Source: Vibrio sp. B1FLJ16 (lineage in GTDB: Bacteria; Pseudomonadota; Gammaproteobacteria; Enterobacterales; Vibrionaceae). Taken from it: a stretch of DNA of 64,000 nt. The first letter of the stretch is position 1. Every line of letters starts with the position of its first letter. The stretch spans positions 2,790,001 through 2,854,000 of the forward strand of contig NZ_HG992749.1 in the NCBI RefSeq assembly GCF_905175385.1, given 5' to 3'. This document shows positions 30,772 to 41,344 of the stretch, in pieces. The notes under the pieces are model-generated. The model was not told the origin of the DNA. It did not search any database and worked only from the letters and a program-made list of their open reading frames with translations. A program made the position numbers and the translations under genes.

Positions 30772-32304
30772 TTACTTAACCAGAATGTCACCAGACATTT
30801 CTGCAGGAATTTCTAAGCCAGACAGAGAAAGCATGGTTGGCGCAAGGTCAGACAGTTTACCGCCTTGTTTAAACTCAACCGCTTTGTCACCCACGTAGAT
30901 TAGTGGTACTGGCAGGTTAGTGTGCGCAGTGTGAGTACCGCCAGTTTCAGGGTCAACCATCATCTCTGCGTTACCGTGGTCAGCAGTAATAAGTAGTTGG
31001 CCACCAACTTCTTTGATCGCTTCAACCACTTTACCAACGCTTTCATCTAGTGCTTCGATAGCTTTTTCTGCCGCTTCGTAAACACCAGTGTGACCAACCA
31101 TATCTGCGTTCGGGTAGTTACAGATGATAGTGTCGTACTTGCCAGATTTGATAGCCGCAACTAGCTTCTCAGTTAGCTCTGGAGAACTCATTTCTGGTTG
31201 AAGGTCGTAAGTCGCTACTTTTGGAGAAGCAACTAGCTGACGTTCTTCGCCTTCGAATTCGTTCTCAACACCACCGTTGAAGAAGAACGTTACGTGTGCG
31301 TATTTCTCTGTTTCAGAGATACGTAGCTGAGTTTGACCTTGCTTAGATAACCACTCACCGTAAGTATTTTCCAGAGATGCAGGTGGGAATGCTGTCGCCA
31401 GAGGGATATCTGCCGCGTATTGAGTCAGCATTACAAAGTTGATTGCCGGGAATGCAGCGCGCTCGAAGCCGTCAAATCCAGGAACGAATGCACGAGTAAT
31501 TTGACGAGCACGGTCAGCGCGGTAGTTCATGAAGATAACCGCATCGCCATCTTGCATAACTGCGTCTTCTTGGCCTTCTGCCTTAATTGCAGTCGCTTTT
31601 ACGAACTCATCATTTTCTTCGCGAGCGTAAGCCGCCTCAAGACCAGCTACTGCCGTTTCTGCAGTGAACTCTGCTTTCGCCTGAGTTAGAAGATCGTAAG
31701 CTACCTGAACACGTTCCCAGTTGTTGTCACGGTCCATTGCGTAGTAACGACCAACCAGAGAAGCAACACGGCCTTTACCTAGTTTCGCAAACAGGTCCTG
31801 GAAACGTTGCAAAGAATTTTGTGCGCTGCGTGGCGGCGTATCACGACCGTCCAGGAAGCAGTGCAGGTAGATTTTTTCAGCGCCACGTGCTGCCGCCATT
31901 TCAACTGCCGCGTAAATATGGTCTTCGTGAGAGTGTACGCCACCCGGAGACATCAGCCCCATGATGTGTACCGCTTTTTCTGCTTTCACAGCAGCGTCGA
32001 TAGCTTCAACCAGAGCTGGCGTCTGTGCAAACTCGCCGTCAGCGATAGACTTAGTGATACGAGTTAGATCCTGGTATACAACGCGACCTGCGCCAATGTT
32101 AGTGTGACCAACTTCTGAGTTACCCATTTGACCGTCAGGAAGGCCAACATCCATACCTGATGCAGAGATTAGAGTGTTTGGGTTGTTCGCAATCAGTGCA
32201 TCCATTACTGGAGTTTTCGCATTTGCAATTGCGTTACTTGCTGTGTCTTCACGGTAACCGTAACCGTCAAGGATAACTAGAGCCAATGGCTTCTTAGCTG
32301 ACAT
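30772..32304 (-). CDS. gpmI: 2,3-bisphosphoglycerate-independent phosphoglycerate mutase
   Basis: A 510-residue manganese-dependent mutase interconverting 3- and 2-phosphoglycerate. The alkaline-phosphatase-like core begins at [12 protein letters not shown]; the phosphoserine nucleophile is in [15 protein letters not shown] (about residue 62). Other metal motifs are [33 protein letters not shown] and [10 protein letters not shown]. The ATG at 32304 with GAGGT upstream is chosen over the longer frame. Common in Vibrio, beside the rhodanese gene. Confidence 0.95.
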   Translation of the reverse strand: MSAKKPLALVILDGYGYREDTASNAIANAKTPVMDALIANNPNTLISASGMDVGLPDGQMGNSEVGHTNIGAGRVVYQDLTRITKSIADGEFAQTPALVEAIDAAVKAEKAVHIMGLMSPGGVHSHEDHIYAAVEMAAARGAEKIYLHCFLDGRDTPPRSAQNSLQRFQDLFAKLGKGRVASLVGRYYAMDRDNNWERVQVAYDLLTQAKAEFTAETAVAGLEAAYAREENDEFVKATAIKAEGQEDAVMQDGDAVIFMNYRADRARQITRAFVPGFDGFERAAFPAINFVMLTQYAADIPLATAFPPASLENTYGEWLSKQGQTQLRISETEKYAHVTFFFNGGVENEFEGEERQLVASPKVATYDLQPEMSSPELTEKLVAAIKSGKYDTIICNYPNADMVGHTGVYEAAEKAIEALDESVGKVVEAIKEVGGQLLITADHGNAEMMVDPETGGTHTAHTNLPVPLIYVGDKAVEFKQGGKLSDLAPTMLSLSGLEIPAEMSGDILVK

Positions 32305-32790
32305 AGTGATGACCTCATCAAATTTAGTAACTTTTGGCGTAGGACTTAGCTGCCCCATCTAACCTTGAAACAAAACTAGCGTAATTTTACTACACTTTTT
32401 AACCAAAACTGTAGGTTAAGATCAAATAATGTTTGCGATTTATTGTTGCTATCTTACAGTTTAGCGAGCAACGTAACTTTGTCAGCAAACCTATTCAACA
32501 AGCATAGTCACTTTCAAGACGCTTTGTACGACCGCCGAATTACTTTGGTGAAAAACTTTCAATTCGTGTTCATTGTGCGCTTTTACGAGCGGAAGAAAAG
32601 TCGATTACACCGATTAGACTGATAGGAGTCAGTGATAATAAATTGTCGAGAACAACAAGTGTGGACGCAGCCCAAGGCAAGCGCTGAGATCTCAATTATT
32701 CGTTAGAAAATTTTAACCCTCTCGCCTAAGAGACCTAACCTCGCTATACTTCTGCTTTATTTTTCCGCCAACAGTGCAAGAGCTCAAGAC
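32305..32790. other. Noncoding gap between gpmI and the rhodanese gene
   Basis: A 486-bp divergent intergenic region of ordinary base composition. It must hold the gpmI and rhodanese promoters. I found no clear operator, hairpin, repeat or reading frame of coding character. Confidence 0.5.
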
Positions 32791-33228
32791 ATGCAAGAGT
32801 ACATTCAATTTTTCCAACAGAACATGATTCTATCTTTGGTTTGGGTAGGTCTTCTTATCGCATTAATCATGAATATCGTGAAGTCAGCAACGGCTGCGTA
32901 TAAAGAAATCAACGTAAACCAGCTGACACACCTGATTAACCGCGAAAACGGTGTTGTGGTGGATATCCGTACCAAGGATGAATACAAAAAAGGTCATATC
33001 ACCGACTCACTTCACATTTTGCCGTCAGACATCAAAGCGGGTAGCTTCGGTAGCCTTGAAAACCATAAATCCGACCCAATCATCATAGTATGCAAGACGG
33101 GCCAAACCGCTCAGGAGAGCGCAAACCTACTGGCAAAAGCAGGCTTTACCAATGTAAGCCTACTGAAGAGCGGTTTGATTGCATGGAACGAAGCGAACCT
33201 TCCTTTGGTACGTGGTAACAAAAAATAA
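32791..33228 (+). CDS. Membrane-anchored rhodanese-like protein (YibN type)
   Basis: A 145-residue protein. An N-terminal transmembrane helix (about 10-28, LSLVWVGLLIALIMNIV) is followed by one rhodanese domain with the active-site loop CKTGQT around Cys101 (IIVCKTGQTAQ). Rhodaneses move sulfane sulfur or act as thiol sensors; the real substrate of YibN is unsettled. It lies upstream of secB as in E. coli, but grxC, which sits between them there, is absent from the 201-bp gap. Confidence 0.88.
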   Translation: MQEYIQFFQQNMILSLVWVGLLIALIMNIVKSATAAYKEINVNQLTHLINRENGVVVDIRTKDEYKKGHITDSLHILPSDIKAGSFGSLENHKSDPIIIVCKTGQTAQESANLLAKAGFTNVSLLKSGLIAWNEANLPLVRGNKK

Positions 33229-33429
33229 GGTTCACCTTCATCGCAATTAGAGCCTCGTGGATTATAAACTGAGCAAATAGAAAGCAGTTGAAGTCTTAAG
33301 TTGTGACGCTTTGCACGTAATACACGCTTCATCTAGTCAAGGTAGACTTGCTCAGTTAGTCTCAGGACAAACCAGTTTTCTGGGTTTAGGCGTTCTAAAC
33401 CCAATAAATATTTATTTAAGGATTTAAAA

Positions 33430-33900
33430 ATGGCTGAAGCTACACCACAAGACGCACAACAAAACTTCGCAATTCAACGTATCTTTCTGAAAGACGTATC
33501 TTTCGAAGCTCCAAACTCTCCAGTAGTGTTCCAAAAAGAATGGAACCCAGACGTTAAACTAGACCTAGACACTCAAAGCCGTGAGCTGGGTGAAGGCGTT
33601 TACGAAGTTGTTCTGCGTCTGACAGTTACTGTTAAGAACGAAGAAGAGAATGCGTTCCTATGTGAAGTTCAGCAAGGTGGTATCTTCACAGCTGAAAAAA
33701 TGGAAGCTGGTCAGCTAGCGCATTGCCTGGGCGCATTCTGTCCTAACATCCTATTCCCATACGCTCGCGAAACTATCTCAAGCCTAGTAGTGAAAGGTAC
33801 GTTCCCGCAACTGAACCTAGCGCCAGTTAACTTTGACGCGCTATTCATGAACTACCTGCAACAGCAAGCTCAACAAGGTGAAGGCGAAGCTGAAGCGTAA
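33430..33900 (+). CDS. secB: Protein-export chaperone SecB
   Basis: A 156-residue cytosolic tetrameric chaperone that keeps precursors unfolded and delivers them to SecA. The SecB core is intact ([22 protein letters not shown] [22 protein letters not shown]). The C-terminal tail is acidic (GEGEAEA) and the penultimate region is Gln-rich. Followed by its own terminator, so expressed apart from gpsA here. Confidence 0.96.
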   Translation: MAEATPQDAQQNFAIQRIFLKDVSFEAPNSPVVFQKEWNPDVKLDLDTQSRELGEGVYEVVLRLTVTVKNEEENAFLCEVQQGGIFTAEKMEAGQLAHCLGAFCPNILFPYARETISSLVVKGTFPQLNLAPVNFDALFMNYLQQQAQQGEGEAEA

Positions 33901-33960
33901 TTCACATTTGTAAGTGACGTAATATGTTCAACACAGCTTAATGCGTCACCTACCCAAGAA

Positions 33961-34005
33961 AATGCACAAAGCATCCTCTTAGTGATGCAATGTGCATTTT
34001 TTATT
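33961..34005 (+). terminator. Terminator of secB
   Basis: A long stem AATGCACA-A-GCATC paired with GATGC-A-TGTGCATT, loop about 8 nt, is followed by TTTTTTATTT. Confidence 0.85.
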
Positions 34006-34018
34006 TCTGATTAGTTCT

Positions 34019-34287
34019 TAGGGTCTGTTGACCTTTCGAGCTGATTTTCGCAGCAGTTTGTGGGTTCTTTATACAAGGCAGAGGCTTTGAAATGTAGTTG
34101 ACCTACCTGATAAGCCGATAACGCAGTAAAAAGGAACCACAAACGCTGCCCGAAGGGTTCGGCTAAAAGCGTTTTACTCTTTGTTGAGAGGTGTTTTGCT
34201 TAGAATGACTAGGCTACAACCCTCTCGCCGCGATTAAAACGCTTTTATCTCGAACAAAATTTAACCTCGAAAGGTTAACAGACCCTA
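34019..34287. repeat. 269-bp inverted-terminal-repeat element
   Basis: The termini TAGGGTCTGTTGACCTTTCG and, on the other strand, TAGGGTCTGTTAACCTTTCG differ at one base. The interior has no convincing reading frame. It resembles nonautonomous (MITE-like) elements and separates secB from gpsA. Confidence 0.7.
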
Positions 34288-34365
34288 GTTCCTAGCCTCT
34301 AGACAGCGTAAAATCTGGCGATTATGAACTAGATTCTACTAGTAGAAAGACTATTAGGCGGCAGC

Positions 34366-35403
34366 ATGACACAAACAAAAACAAATAGTGCTTACGGCAA
34401 AGATATCGCAATGACGGTAATCGGCGCAGGTTCTTACGGTACCTCGCTGGCAATTTCTCTGGCGCGTAACGGTGCCAACGTCATCCTTTGGGGTCACGAA
34501 CCAGAGCACATGGCGCGCCTGGAAGCGGATCGTGCCAACCACGAATTTTTGCCTGGCATCGATTTTCCTGAAAGTCTGATTATTGAATCCGATTTAGAAA
34601 AAGCAGTTCAGGCAAGCCGTGACTTATTGGTAGTAGTCCCTAGTCACGTATTTGGCATCGTATTAAAAAGCTGCAAGCCTTTCCTGCGCGATGATACTCG
34701 TATCTGTTGGGCGACCAAAGGTCTGGAACCAGAAACTGGCCGTCTGCTTAAAGAGGTAGCCTTCGACATCATCGGTGAGAATTACTCACTGGCTGTACTG
34801 TCAGGGCCGACCTTTGCCAAAGAACTTGCGATGGGCTTACCAACTGCAATTTCAGTGGCCTCACCAGACGCACAGTTTGTCGCGGATCTGCAAGAAAAAA
34901 TCCACTGCAGTAAAACCTTCCGTGTATACGCAAACGACGATTTCATCGGCATGCAGCTAGGTGGCGCTGTGAAAAACGTAATCGCGATTGGCGCGGGCAT
35001 GTCTGATGGTATTGGTTTTGGCGCGAATGCCCGTACTGCGCTTATCACCCGTGGCCTGGCAGAAATGAGCCGTTTAGGTGCCGCGCTTGGTGCGAAACCA
35101 GAAACCTTCATGGGTATGGCTGGTTTAGGTGACCTAGTACTCACTTGTACCGATAACCAGTCACGTAACCGCCGTTTTGGTCTGGCATTAGGTCAGGGCA
35201 AAGATGTCGATACCGCACAAGAAGAAATTGGTCAGGTTGTAGAAGGTTATCGCAATACCAAAGAGGTCTGGATGCTATCCCAGCGTATGGGCGTAGAAAT
35301 GCCAATTGTTGACCAAATTTATCAAGTGCTGTATCAAGGAAAAGACGCGCGCCTGGCAGCGCAAGATTTACTTGCCCGTGATAAGAAGTCAGAAGGCAAA
35401 TAG
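34366..35403 (+). CDS. gpsA: Glycerol-3-phosphate dehydrogenase [NAD(P)+]
   Basis: A 345-residue enzyme that reduces dihydroxyacetone phosphate to sn-glycerol-3-phosphate for phospholipid synthesis. The NAD(P) site is [11 protein letters not shown] (about 19-29). LSGPTFAKE and [13 protein letters not shown] carry the catalytic lysine, and [12 protein letters not shown] is the C-terminal family motif. It precedes cysE by 72 bp, a conserved secB-gpsA-cysE order. Confidence 0.96.
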   Translation: MTQTKTNSAYGKDIAMTVIGAGSYGTSLAISLARNGANVILWGHEPEHMARLEADRANHEFLPGIDFPESLIIESDLEKAVQASRDLLVVVPSHVFGIVLKSCKPFLRDDTRICWATKGLEPETGRLLKEVAFDIIGENYSLAVLSGPTFAKELAMGLPTAISVASPDAQFVADLQEKIHCSKTFRVYANDDFIGMQLGGAVKNVIAIGAGMSDGIGFGANARTALITRGLAEMSRLGAALGAKPETFMGMAGLGDLVLTCTDNQSRNRRFGLALGQGKDVDTAQEEIGQVVEGYRNTKEVWMLSQRMGVEMPIVDQIYQVLYQGKDARLAAQDLLARDKKSEGK

Positions 35404-35475
35404 CACTCTAACACCTCATCTGAGAAGAATATAAGTTGTCGGGTCACGGAAGAAGAACCACTCAGGATTTTGAGA

Positions 35476-36297
35476 ATGAAACACTGCGAAAAACAGAAAG
35501 TCTGGGACAGAATTGTTTCAGAAGCACGCGAAATGTCAGAGCAGGAGCCGATGCTGGCCAGCTTTTACCATGCAACGATCATCAAGCATGACAGTTTGTG
35601 TTCGGCTCTGAGTTACATTCTGGCTAATAAACTAGACACAGCATCCATGCCTGCCATGGCAGTGCGGGAAGTGATTGAGGAAGCCTTTGCTGCTGACCCA
35701 AGCATTACCGACTGCGCAGCATGTGATATTTGTGCAACGGTTAACCGTGACCCAGCGGTTTCTATGTACTCAATGCCACTGTTGTACCTGAAAGGCTACC
35801 ACGCACTGCAAGGCTACCGCGTAGCAAACTGGTTGTGGTCGCAAGGCCGTCATGCACTGGCGACCTATCTGCAAAACCAGATCTCCGTCGCGTGTCAGGT
35901 AGACATTCACCCGGCAGCACGCATTGGCAGTGGTATCATGCTTGACCATGCTACCGGTATCGTCATCGGTGAAACTGCCGTAGTAGAGAACGATGTATCG
36001 ATCCTTCAGGACGTCACCTTAGGTGGTACAGGTAAAGAGTGCGGTGATCGTCACCCGAAAATTCGTGAAGGCGTAATGATCGGTGCGGGTGCCAAAATTC
36101 TTGGTAATATCGAAGTCGGCGAAGGCGCTAAAATTGGTTCTTGCTCTGTGGTGTTACAAGCGGTTCCGCCGCACACGACAGTAGCGGGTGTACCTGCGAA
36201 AATCGTGGGCCGTCCAAAAACGGAAAAACCATCACTCGATATGGATCAGGGATTTAATGGCAAATCTCAAAGTTTTATCCATGGAGATGGTATTTAA
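35476..36297 (+). CDS. cysE: Serine O-acetyltransferase
   Basis: A 273-residue enzyme that acetylates serine with acetyl-CoA, the first step of cysteine synthesis. An alpha-helical N-terminal domain (about 1-140) precedes the left-handed beta-helix of hexapeptide repeats (about 145-245) with MLDHATGIVIGETAVV carrying the catalytic His-Asp pair. The C-terminal tail ends in Ile (HGDGI), as needed for insertion into cysteine synthase. The ATG at 35476 has AGGA eight bases upstream; a TTG two codons earlier is too close. Confidence 0.95.
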   Translation: MKHCEKQKVWDRIVSEAREMSEQEPMLASFYHATIIKHDSLCSALSYILANKLDTASMPAMAVREVIEEAFAADPSITDCAACDICATVNRDPAVSMYSMPLLYLKGYHALQGYRVANWLWSQGRHALATYLQNQISVACQVDIHPAARIGSGIMLDHATGIVIGETAVVENDVSILQDVTLGGTGKECGDRHPKIREGVMIGAGAKILGNIEVGEGAKIGSCSVVLQAVPPHTTVAGVPAKIVGRPKTEKPSLDMDQGFNGKSQSFIHGDGI

Positions 36298-36326
36298 TCG
36301 TCATTTCCATCTTTGACAACAATAAT

Positions 36327-37475
36327 GTGGCAGGTAACTCTCAAGTGCGAAAACACAATCATCCAGTGCTCCGCTCGGCTATTTTACTAACTTGTGCTTT
36401 ATCTGCCATGCTCCCCCTCACCTCTTCTGCTGCCAGCCAGCAAGAACTCAAAGGTGTATCCAGCGAAATCAATCGCCAGAAGAAGGCTCTCAGCTCGCAG
36501 GAAAAGCAGCTGAACGAGCTGCAGAAATCCTTAAAAGATCAAGAGTTGGGGATTTCCACGATAGAACGTGAAATCAAGCAGACCAAAGCCGAACTCACTC
36601 AAGCCGATAAAAATATTGATAATCTGGAAGAAAAAATAGCTCAGCAAGAGAGCCAGCGACAGGCTCAAGAGCAAGACCTCAAGCAACTGCTGCAAACCTA
36701 TTACGTTACCGAGCGCGCCAAGGCTAACGGCCATCTGCTCAATCAAGGCGTGGAAGAAGACCGCATCAGTCAGTACTTTCAGCATCTGGCAAAAGCCCGC
36801 GCAGAAGTGATTGACGCAATCACCAAAACCACTCAGGAGCTGGAGCACAACAAAAACCAGCTGGATCTGGAAAAACAACAGATTGAAACCTTGCTCAGAC
36901 AACAGTCAGAGAAACGCACTGCACTGGCAAGTACACAAACCAAACGTAAGCAGACGCTGAATAAAATCCAGAGCAGTATTACCAATGACAAACGCTATCT
37001 GGCTGAGCTGCAGCGTAATGAAACCCGCTTAAAAGCTGAGATCGCCAAGGCTGCAAAACGTAACGCTGTCCCGATGGACGGTTTAACAAAGCAGCGCGGA
37101 AAACTTCCATGGCCGATTAGCGGCAGTGTTCTGCATAACTTCGGCTCGCGCCAGACCGGTCAGGTAAACTGGAAAGGCATGGTGTTAGCAGCACGGTATG
37201 GTCAGCCGGTCAAAGCGGTTTACCCGGGAACTGTCGTGTTCGCTGAGTACTTGCGCGGCTACGGTTTAGTCGTACTACTCGACCACGGTAAAGGCGATAT
37301 GACCCTTTACGGATACAACCAGGCTCTGACGAAGAAAGAAGGTGATAAAGTCACGGCCGGGGAAGTCATTGCTTTAGCAGGTGATACGGGAGGTCAGGAC
37401 AGAGCGTCGCTCTACTTCGAAATTCGTCGCAACAGTGAAGCCCAGAACCCGAAGTCGTGGCTAAAGAGCCTGTAA
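36327..37475 (+). CDS. envC: Murein hydrolase activator EnvC
   Basis: A protein of up to 382 residues. A signal peptide (about 15-35, ILLTCALSAMLPLTSSAA) is followed by a long coiled coil (about 40-250) that binds FtsX. The C-terminal LytM domain (about 285-380) is degenerate: the zinc His-x-His is replaced (LYFEIR), so it activates AmiA/AmiB rather than cutting wall itself. AmiB is also in this window. The start is uncertain: GTG at 36327 or GTG at 36345, the latter with AGG about 10 bases upstream; both give a signal peptide. Confidence 0.9.
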   Translation: MAGNSQVRKHNHPVLRSAILLTCALSAMLPLTSSAASQQELKGVSSEINRQKKALSSQEKQLNELQKSLKDQELGISTIEREIKQTKAELTQADKNIDNLEEKIAQQESQRQAQEQDLKQLLQTYYVTERAKANGHLLNQGVEEDRISQYFQHLAKARAEVIDAITKTTQELEHNKNQLDLEKQQIETLLRQQSEKRTALASTQTKRKQTLNKIQSSITNDKRYLAELQRNETRLKAEIAKAAKRNAVPMDGLTKQRGKLPWPISGSVLHNFGSRQTGQVNWKGMVLAARYGQPVKAVYPGTVVFAEYLRGYGLVVLLDHGKGDMTLYGYNQALTKKEGDKVTAGEVIALAGDTGGQDRASLYFEIRRNSEAQNPKSWLKSL

Positions 37476-37496
37476 GCACAACCTCCATGAAAATAT

Positions 37497-37526
37497 AACG
37501 GCTCCCAACAGAGAGCCGTTAACGTT
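37497..37526 (+). terminator. Weak terminator after envC
   Basis: The stem AACGGCTC / GAGCCGTT is followed by AACGTTTCTT. The U-tract is short, so strength is doubtful; it lies between converging genes. Confidence 0.5.
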
Positions 37527-37563
37527 TCTTCCAAATTAAAAACAGGAATGATCTCAGCCTAGG

Positions 37564-39695
37564 CTAGTTGGCTGGTGCATAATATTTACGCTCTATCATC
37601 TCTTGTAATAGCGAATGTTTCACTTCGACCTGCGGCGCTGCTCGTTGTGGAGCAAGGGCTTCAACACCATACTCGTCAGCATTACAGTATGAGTCCGTTT
37701 TCCATTCTCCGACAGTTTCAACTGTCACATTACCAGTTTCATCAACCACAAAGTCAAACACAGCCCAACAGTCGGTTGCATCACCCGCCGGTGGCAAGAA
37801 TACCGCGCGCTGACCAGAGTAATTTAACTCTACGTGAGCAGGAGAAGCGGCAATGTCGCTGATACCCGAAAAATGTTTCACCGCATAGCTGTAGCGCCCC
37901 GCGAACGGGAATGAAGTAATGGTCGTAATCTCCGGACCAAAGCTGCTGGTGTCATCTACGTCGAGCCAGATCTCACTGCCAGTACCCTCAAAGATTTCTG
38001 TTTGATTGGCAAAGTAAACCAGAAACGATTCTTCTCCGGATTCTGAGCTAGGGCCAAAGAACTGGGTATCGAGGTCGCTGGGATGCTGACCCCATGTAAG
38101 CTTGACCACGGCCGCCGACGGCTCTAACGTAATACAGTTCCCCAGTGTAGTATCCTCCTCCGTTGTATAAATGCTGGTAGTACGGCTTAAACCTGCATTA
38201 GTTTTTACAGAAAGCAACACTCCTGAGTTCATTTTCGCCGGGATAGTGAACAAACCTTGTTCGTTTGTCGTTTGCCACGCAGTGCCTAAATAATTGATAC
38301 CCTGAGTACGAACTTCCGCAAGCTCTACCGGGTTACTTTCACTGTCGACCACACAACCATGAATTTGTACTGTTTCGTAAAGTCGGTCAGCATTCCACGT
38401 AGTAAAGTGAGTAACCGTGCCTACGTAGTAACTCACGCCGTTAACTGTCACCAAAGCGGCACTGCCCTCTTCGACCCAATATCCGGTAGCCTCATCAAAG
38501 TAGTAAAGCGGGATTGTCTCAGGTGCTGACAGCGAGCCGGATGCAAGTGGTATTCTCACTGTTGCGGTTTGCCCTTCGGCGAGGTTATAGCTTTTGCCTG
38601 CTTCATCTTCAAAGGTAACATTGACTGCACCAAAACTCTCGATGAGCCCGACTTCACCGGATTCAGTACTAAGCGTTTCAAAATTGCCCGGCATTAAATT
38701 CGGATCGACGGTCGGGTCAATGATAGTGATTTCCGCAAGAACAGGAACAGAAGGCGCGTTGCCTTGCTCATCAACCAGAGCATTGTCAGCAAGTGAAACG
38801 ACAGCTAAATCTGAAACCGTCAGGTCAATGGCATTATTATCAGAAATTATTACCGTGCCGTTGACTGGCTGTAAGAACAGACTCACGGTTTGATCAGTTG
38901 CAGACAGCAACTTACTGTGTTCACCGTAATCGGCAGCATCTGCGTTAACCACGATACGTTCAGCTTCATCCATTACGATCACAGACATTGCACCTTCACT
39001 GTCTGTGGTACCGGTTACCAGCATCTCCTGCTCGCCTTTAATCGCGTTGACTTCAATCGAAGTATTTTCAATGAGTTCGCCGGTAAAGTAATCTTGCGCC
39101 TGTACAGATAATAAGATACTCGGATTCACGGTCACGGTACGAGTTTCAGAAGACGTATTGCCGGAGCTGTCAGCTGCACTGTATGTCAAAGTGTAAGTCC
39201 CTTCAGCATCGTTTGAAACGCTCCCCGAAGTCGTGACAATCAGTTCACCTTCAAATGAGTCCGTGGCACTTGCACCAGGATCAGTGAATGCTTCTCGCGC
39301 GAGAATCGACATAGCCGGACTACCTGAAAGGGAGATTACAGGAGCCGTAGTATCAACCACCGTGACTTCTCTCGTCGCAGTCGATGAGTTACCAGCGGCA
39401 TCCGTAGCAGTATAGATGACGGTATAAACGCCGAGTGTTGAAGTGTCAACATCGCCAGAAGTAGTGACAATGACATTACCGTCGATGTCATCCAGAGCAG
39501 ATGCATTAAGCTCATTATAAGCCGTACCGGCTTCTACGGTCATAGCTTGAAGACCAGCGAGTGTAATAACCGGAGCTGTTGTATCTTTGCTGCCGAAGCA
39601 GATGAATCATTTCCGCCGTCACTGCCACCACAACCAGCCAGCAACAGAGCCCCCAATAACGGCACCCCTGCCGTTATCCCTTTTACTTTTTTCAT
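37564..39695 (-). pseudogene. Large Ig-repeat surface lipoprotein with a frameshift near its N terminus
   Basis: From 39695 (ATG) there is a lipoprotein signal peptide with lipobox LLAGC and a polar GGSDGGNDSS linker. About 100 nt in, near 39590-39610, the frame shifts. The long downstream frame carries APVITLAGLQAM, then two DUF5011/HYR-like Ig repeats (TSGDVDTSTLGVYTVIYTATD and TSGSVSNDAEGTYTLTYSA type), each ending in an AxGNxSS motif. Carboxypeptidase-regulatory-like and beta-rich regions follow. The span of 2132 nt is one short of a multiple of three, so restoring one base gives about 710 residues. Function unknown; probably a surface or adhesion-like protein. As written only a short leader peptide would be made. 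Confidence 0.7.
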
Positions 39696-40167
39696 TATTT
39701 ATCCTTAGAACATAGACCAACATGACCTGTCCAGACCTCTTGATGTTGTGAAGTTCAATACGTCAGTTGCGCAGAATTCATCACCGAGTAGTGGCGTTCG
39801 CCTGTTATTTGTCAGAGGTATAACTGAACAGCGGCAAATTATAGGAGATCCTGCTTCAGGAAATGATGCCAGACAGCCACTAAATATGATGTTTCCGTCG
39901 CACCTTCAAATGAAACAAATTGCTCAATCCAGTTAAATCATGCCATTGATATTATTAACAATTTACCCAAACGGGTTATGTGTCATCATCAGAGGTAGCG
40001 TCCCTACGAAGAGGAGATGAGAGCAGGTAGAACTTTTATCCACGGAAAAACTCAGAGGGCGGGAGAGTTACCGTGAAGCTATCGAAAGGGTGGGCTACTT
40101 GAGGAACAACTAATACTTAACCGCTCTTAAACAAGTGGCCATCAGTATTAGTCTAACTTTAAACAGA
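39696..40167. other. Noncoding gap upstream of the lipoprotein gene
   Basis: About 470 bp. It has no convincing reading frame. A GA-rich stretch at about 40010-40110 (GAGGAGATGAGAGCAGG, GGGCGGGAGAG) stands out from the AT-rich remainder and could belong to a small RNA or a leader, but I see no promoter-terminator pair to support one. Confidence 0.4.
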
Positions 40168-40200
40168 TAAAAAAATCCCCGGGAGTAACTCCCGGGGATT
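40168..40200 (-). terminator. Terminator of the DHH gene
   Basis: A 12-bp perfect stem AATCCCCGGGAG / CTCCCGGGGATT with a 3-nt loop is followed on the minus strand by TTTTTTT. A very strong terminator. Confidence 0.88.
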
Positions 40201-40244
40201 AGTGCAGAATAAGCAGAAACAATGGCTATTTATAGGCGTACTCG

Positions 40245-41201
40245 CTACGCGTAGTACGTTTCAACTGCATCAATAAACGCAGTTACATCATCTCTACTCA
40301 ATGCGTTAACCCCCGCAGCGGCTTCACGACCACCACCGGTCGGGAACTGCCCGCAGACCGCAACTGCCCCCTGCTTGTTATTCAATGGAGCACGCAGTGA
40401 AACCGTATAAGTGCCGTCGGCATTTTCGGTTAACACCGCATGCGCAGAATCCGGGTTCTGGTTTGCAAGCCAGTTACCATAAACCCCGCTGATACGACGG
40501 GATGCTGCGTTATCCGGTAGCTCAAACAGTTTTAGCTTTTCACTTGCATGTCTCGCTGGCACTGCCTGAGCTGCATCCATATCTTGTTGGTAAGCAGACT
40601 GCAGCTGGTAGTAAGGTGAGGTTTTATCTTCAATTACATCGAAAGGAGAGGTGTACTGAAGCAGCGAACGGTACAGTTCCGCTGGATGAAAGTGTAAATC
40701 ATCTACTTTTGAGCCGTAGCCGTTATAGTTGATTAGCGTGCCTAACTCTTTGAGTTGTGCTTTCTGCTCCGCAGAGAAGCCAGCAATATCAGCCAGTTCA
40801 TCAGCTTTAGCAATAAGGTTGTCACCGTAAGCAGCCGTAATTGCCCAGGCATGGAAACGCCCCTGCAAAAGTTTATCGACAATCAAAGCGGTGCACATGT
40901 TGGCATCTAAATCGATGTACGCATCCAGGTTACCGTGCTGAGGGATATCTCCGGCTTTATGATGATCCGCATAAAAGACATGAGCACCCTGAGCCAGCAC
41001 CCGCTCCAGACCTGCCATATTCTTTTCCATAGAAATGTCTAGCACCGTGAGCTCATCACCCGCTTGTGCATCCACAGTATCTACCAGCTTAATATCGCGC
41101 TTTACGCCGGTTACTAGCTTGGTATCAATAGGGTCTGCCAGACGAAGTTGCAGCAGAGCGATGATACCGTCAGCATCACCATTAAAAATATCGTAGTTCA
41201 T
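40245..41201 (-). CDS. DHH-family phosphoesterase-like protein
   Basis: A 318-residue protein with the DHH fold: Asp9-x-Asp11 in FNGDADGI, Asp55 in VLDISMEKN, and Asp79-His80-His81 in YADHHKAG. A second metal-site aspartate lies in LDANMCTALIV. The C-terminal DHHA1-like part has GGGREAAAGV where nucleotidases usually have GGGHxxAAG, so the substrate-handling His is replaced by Arg. Members act on oligonucleotides, cyclic dinucleotides or pyrophosphate; which applies here is unknown. It stands alone on the minus strand next to a TetR gene. Confidence 0.75.
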   Translation of the reverse strand: MNYDIFNGDADGIIALLQLRLADPIDTKLVTGVKRDIKLVDTVDAQAGDELTVLDISMEKNMAGLERVLAQGAHVFYADHHKAGDIPQHGNLDAYIDLDANMCTALIVDKLLQGRFHAWAITAAYGDNLIAKADELADIAGFSAEQKAQLKELGTLINYNGYGSKVDDLHFHPAELYRSLLQYTSPFDVIEDKTSPYYQLQSAYQQDMDAAQAVPARHASEKLKLFELPDNAASRRISGVYGNWLANQNPDSAHAVLTENADGTYTVSLRAPLNNKQGAVAVCGQFPTGGGREAAAGVNALSRDDVTAFIDAVETYYA

Positions 41202-41344
41202 AAAATGATAGTTCCTTTATCGAGAGCGGTATCCAGCAGTCATTTAGCATAAAAACTCTATTGTGCGCGGTAAGTGCCGCAAGTCAACTCACGTTTCGAC
41301 TCGAAAATGAGAGTACTATTCGAAATTTTTAATGATAGTAAAAT

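Noticed and set aside
33229..33429. Possible grxC between the rhodanese gene and secB
   Set aside because: The 201-bp gap has no CPYC motif or coding frame.
40035..40045. DnaA-box-like TTATCCACG upstream of the lipoprotein gene
   Set aside because: Single site with a mismatch in a conserved position and no neighbours.
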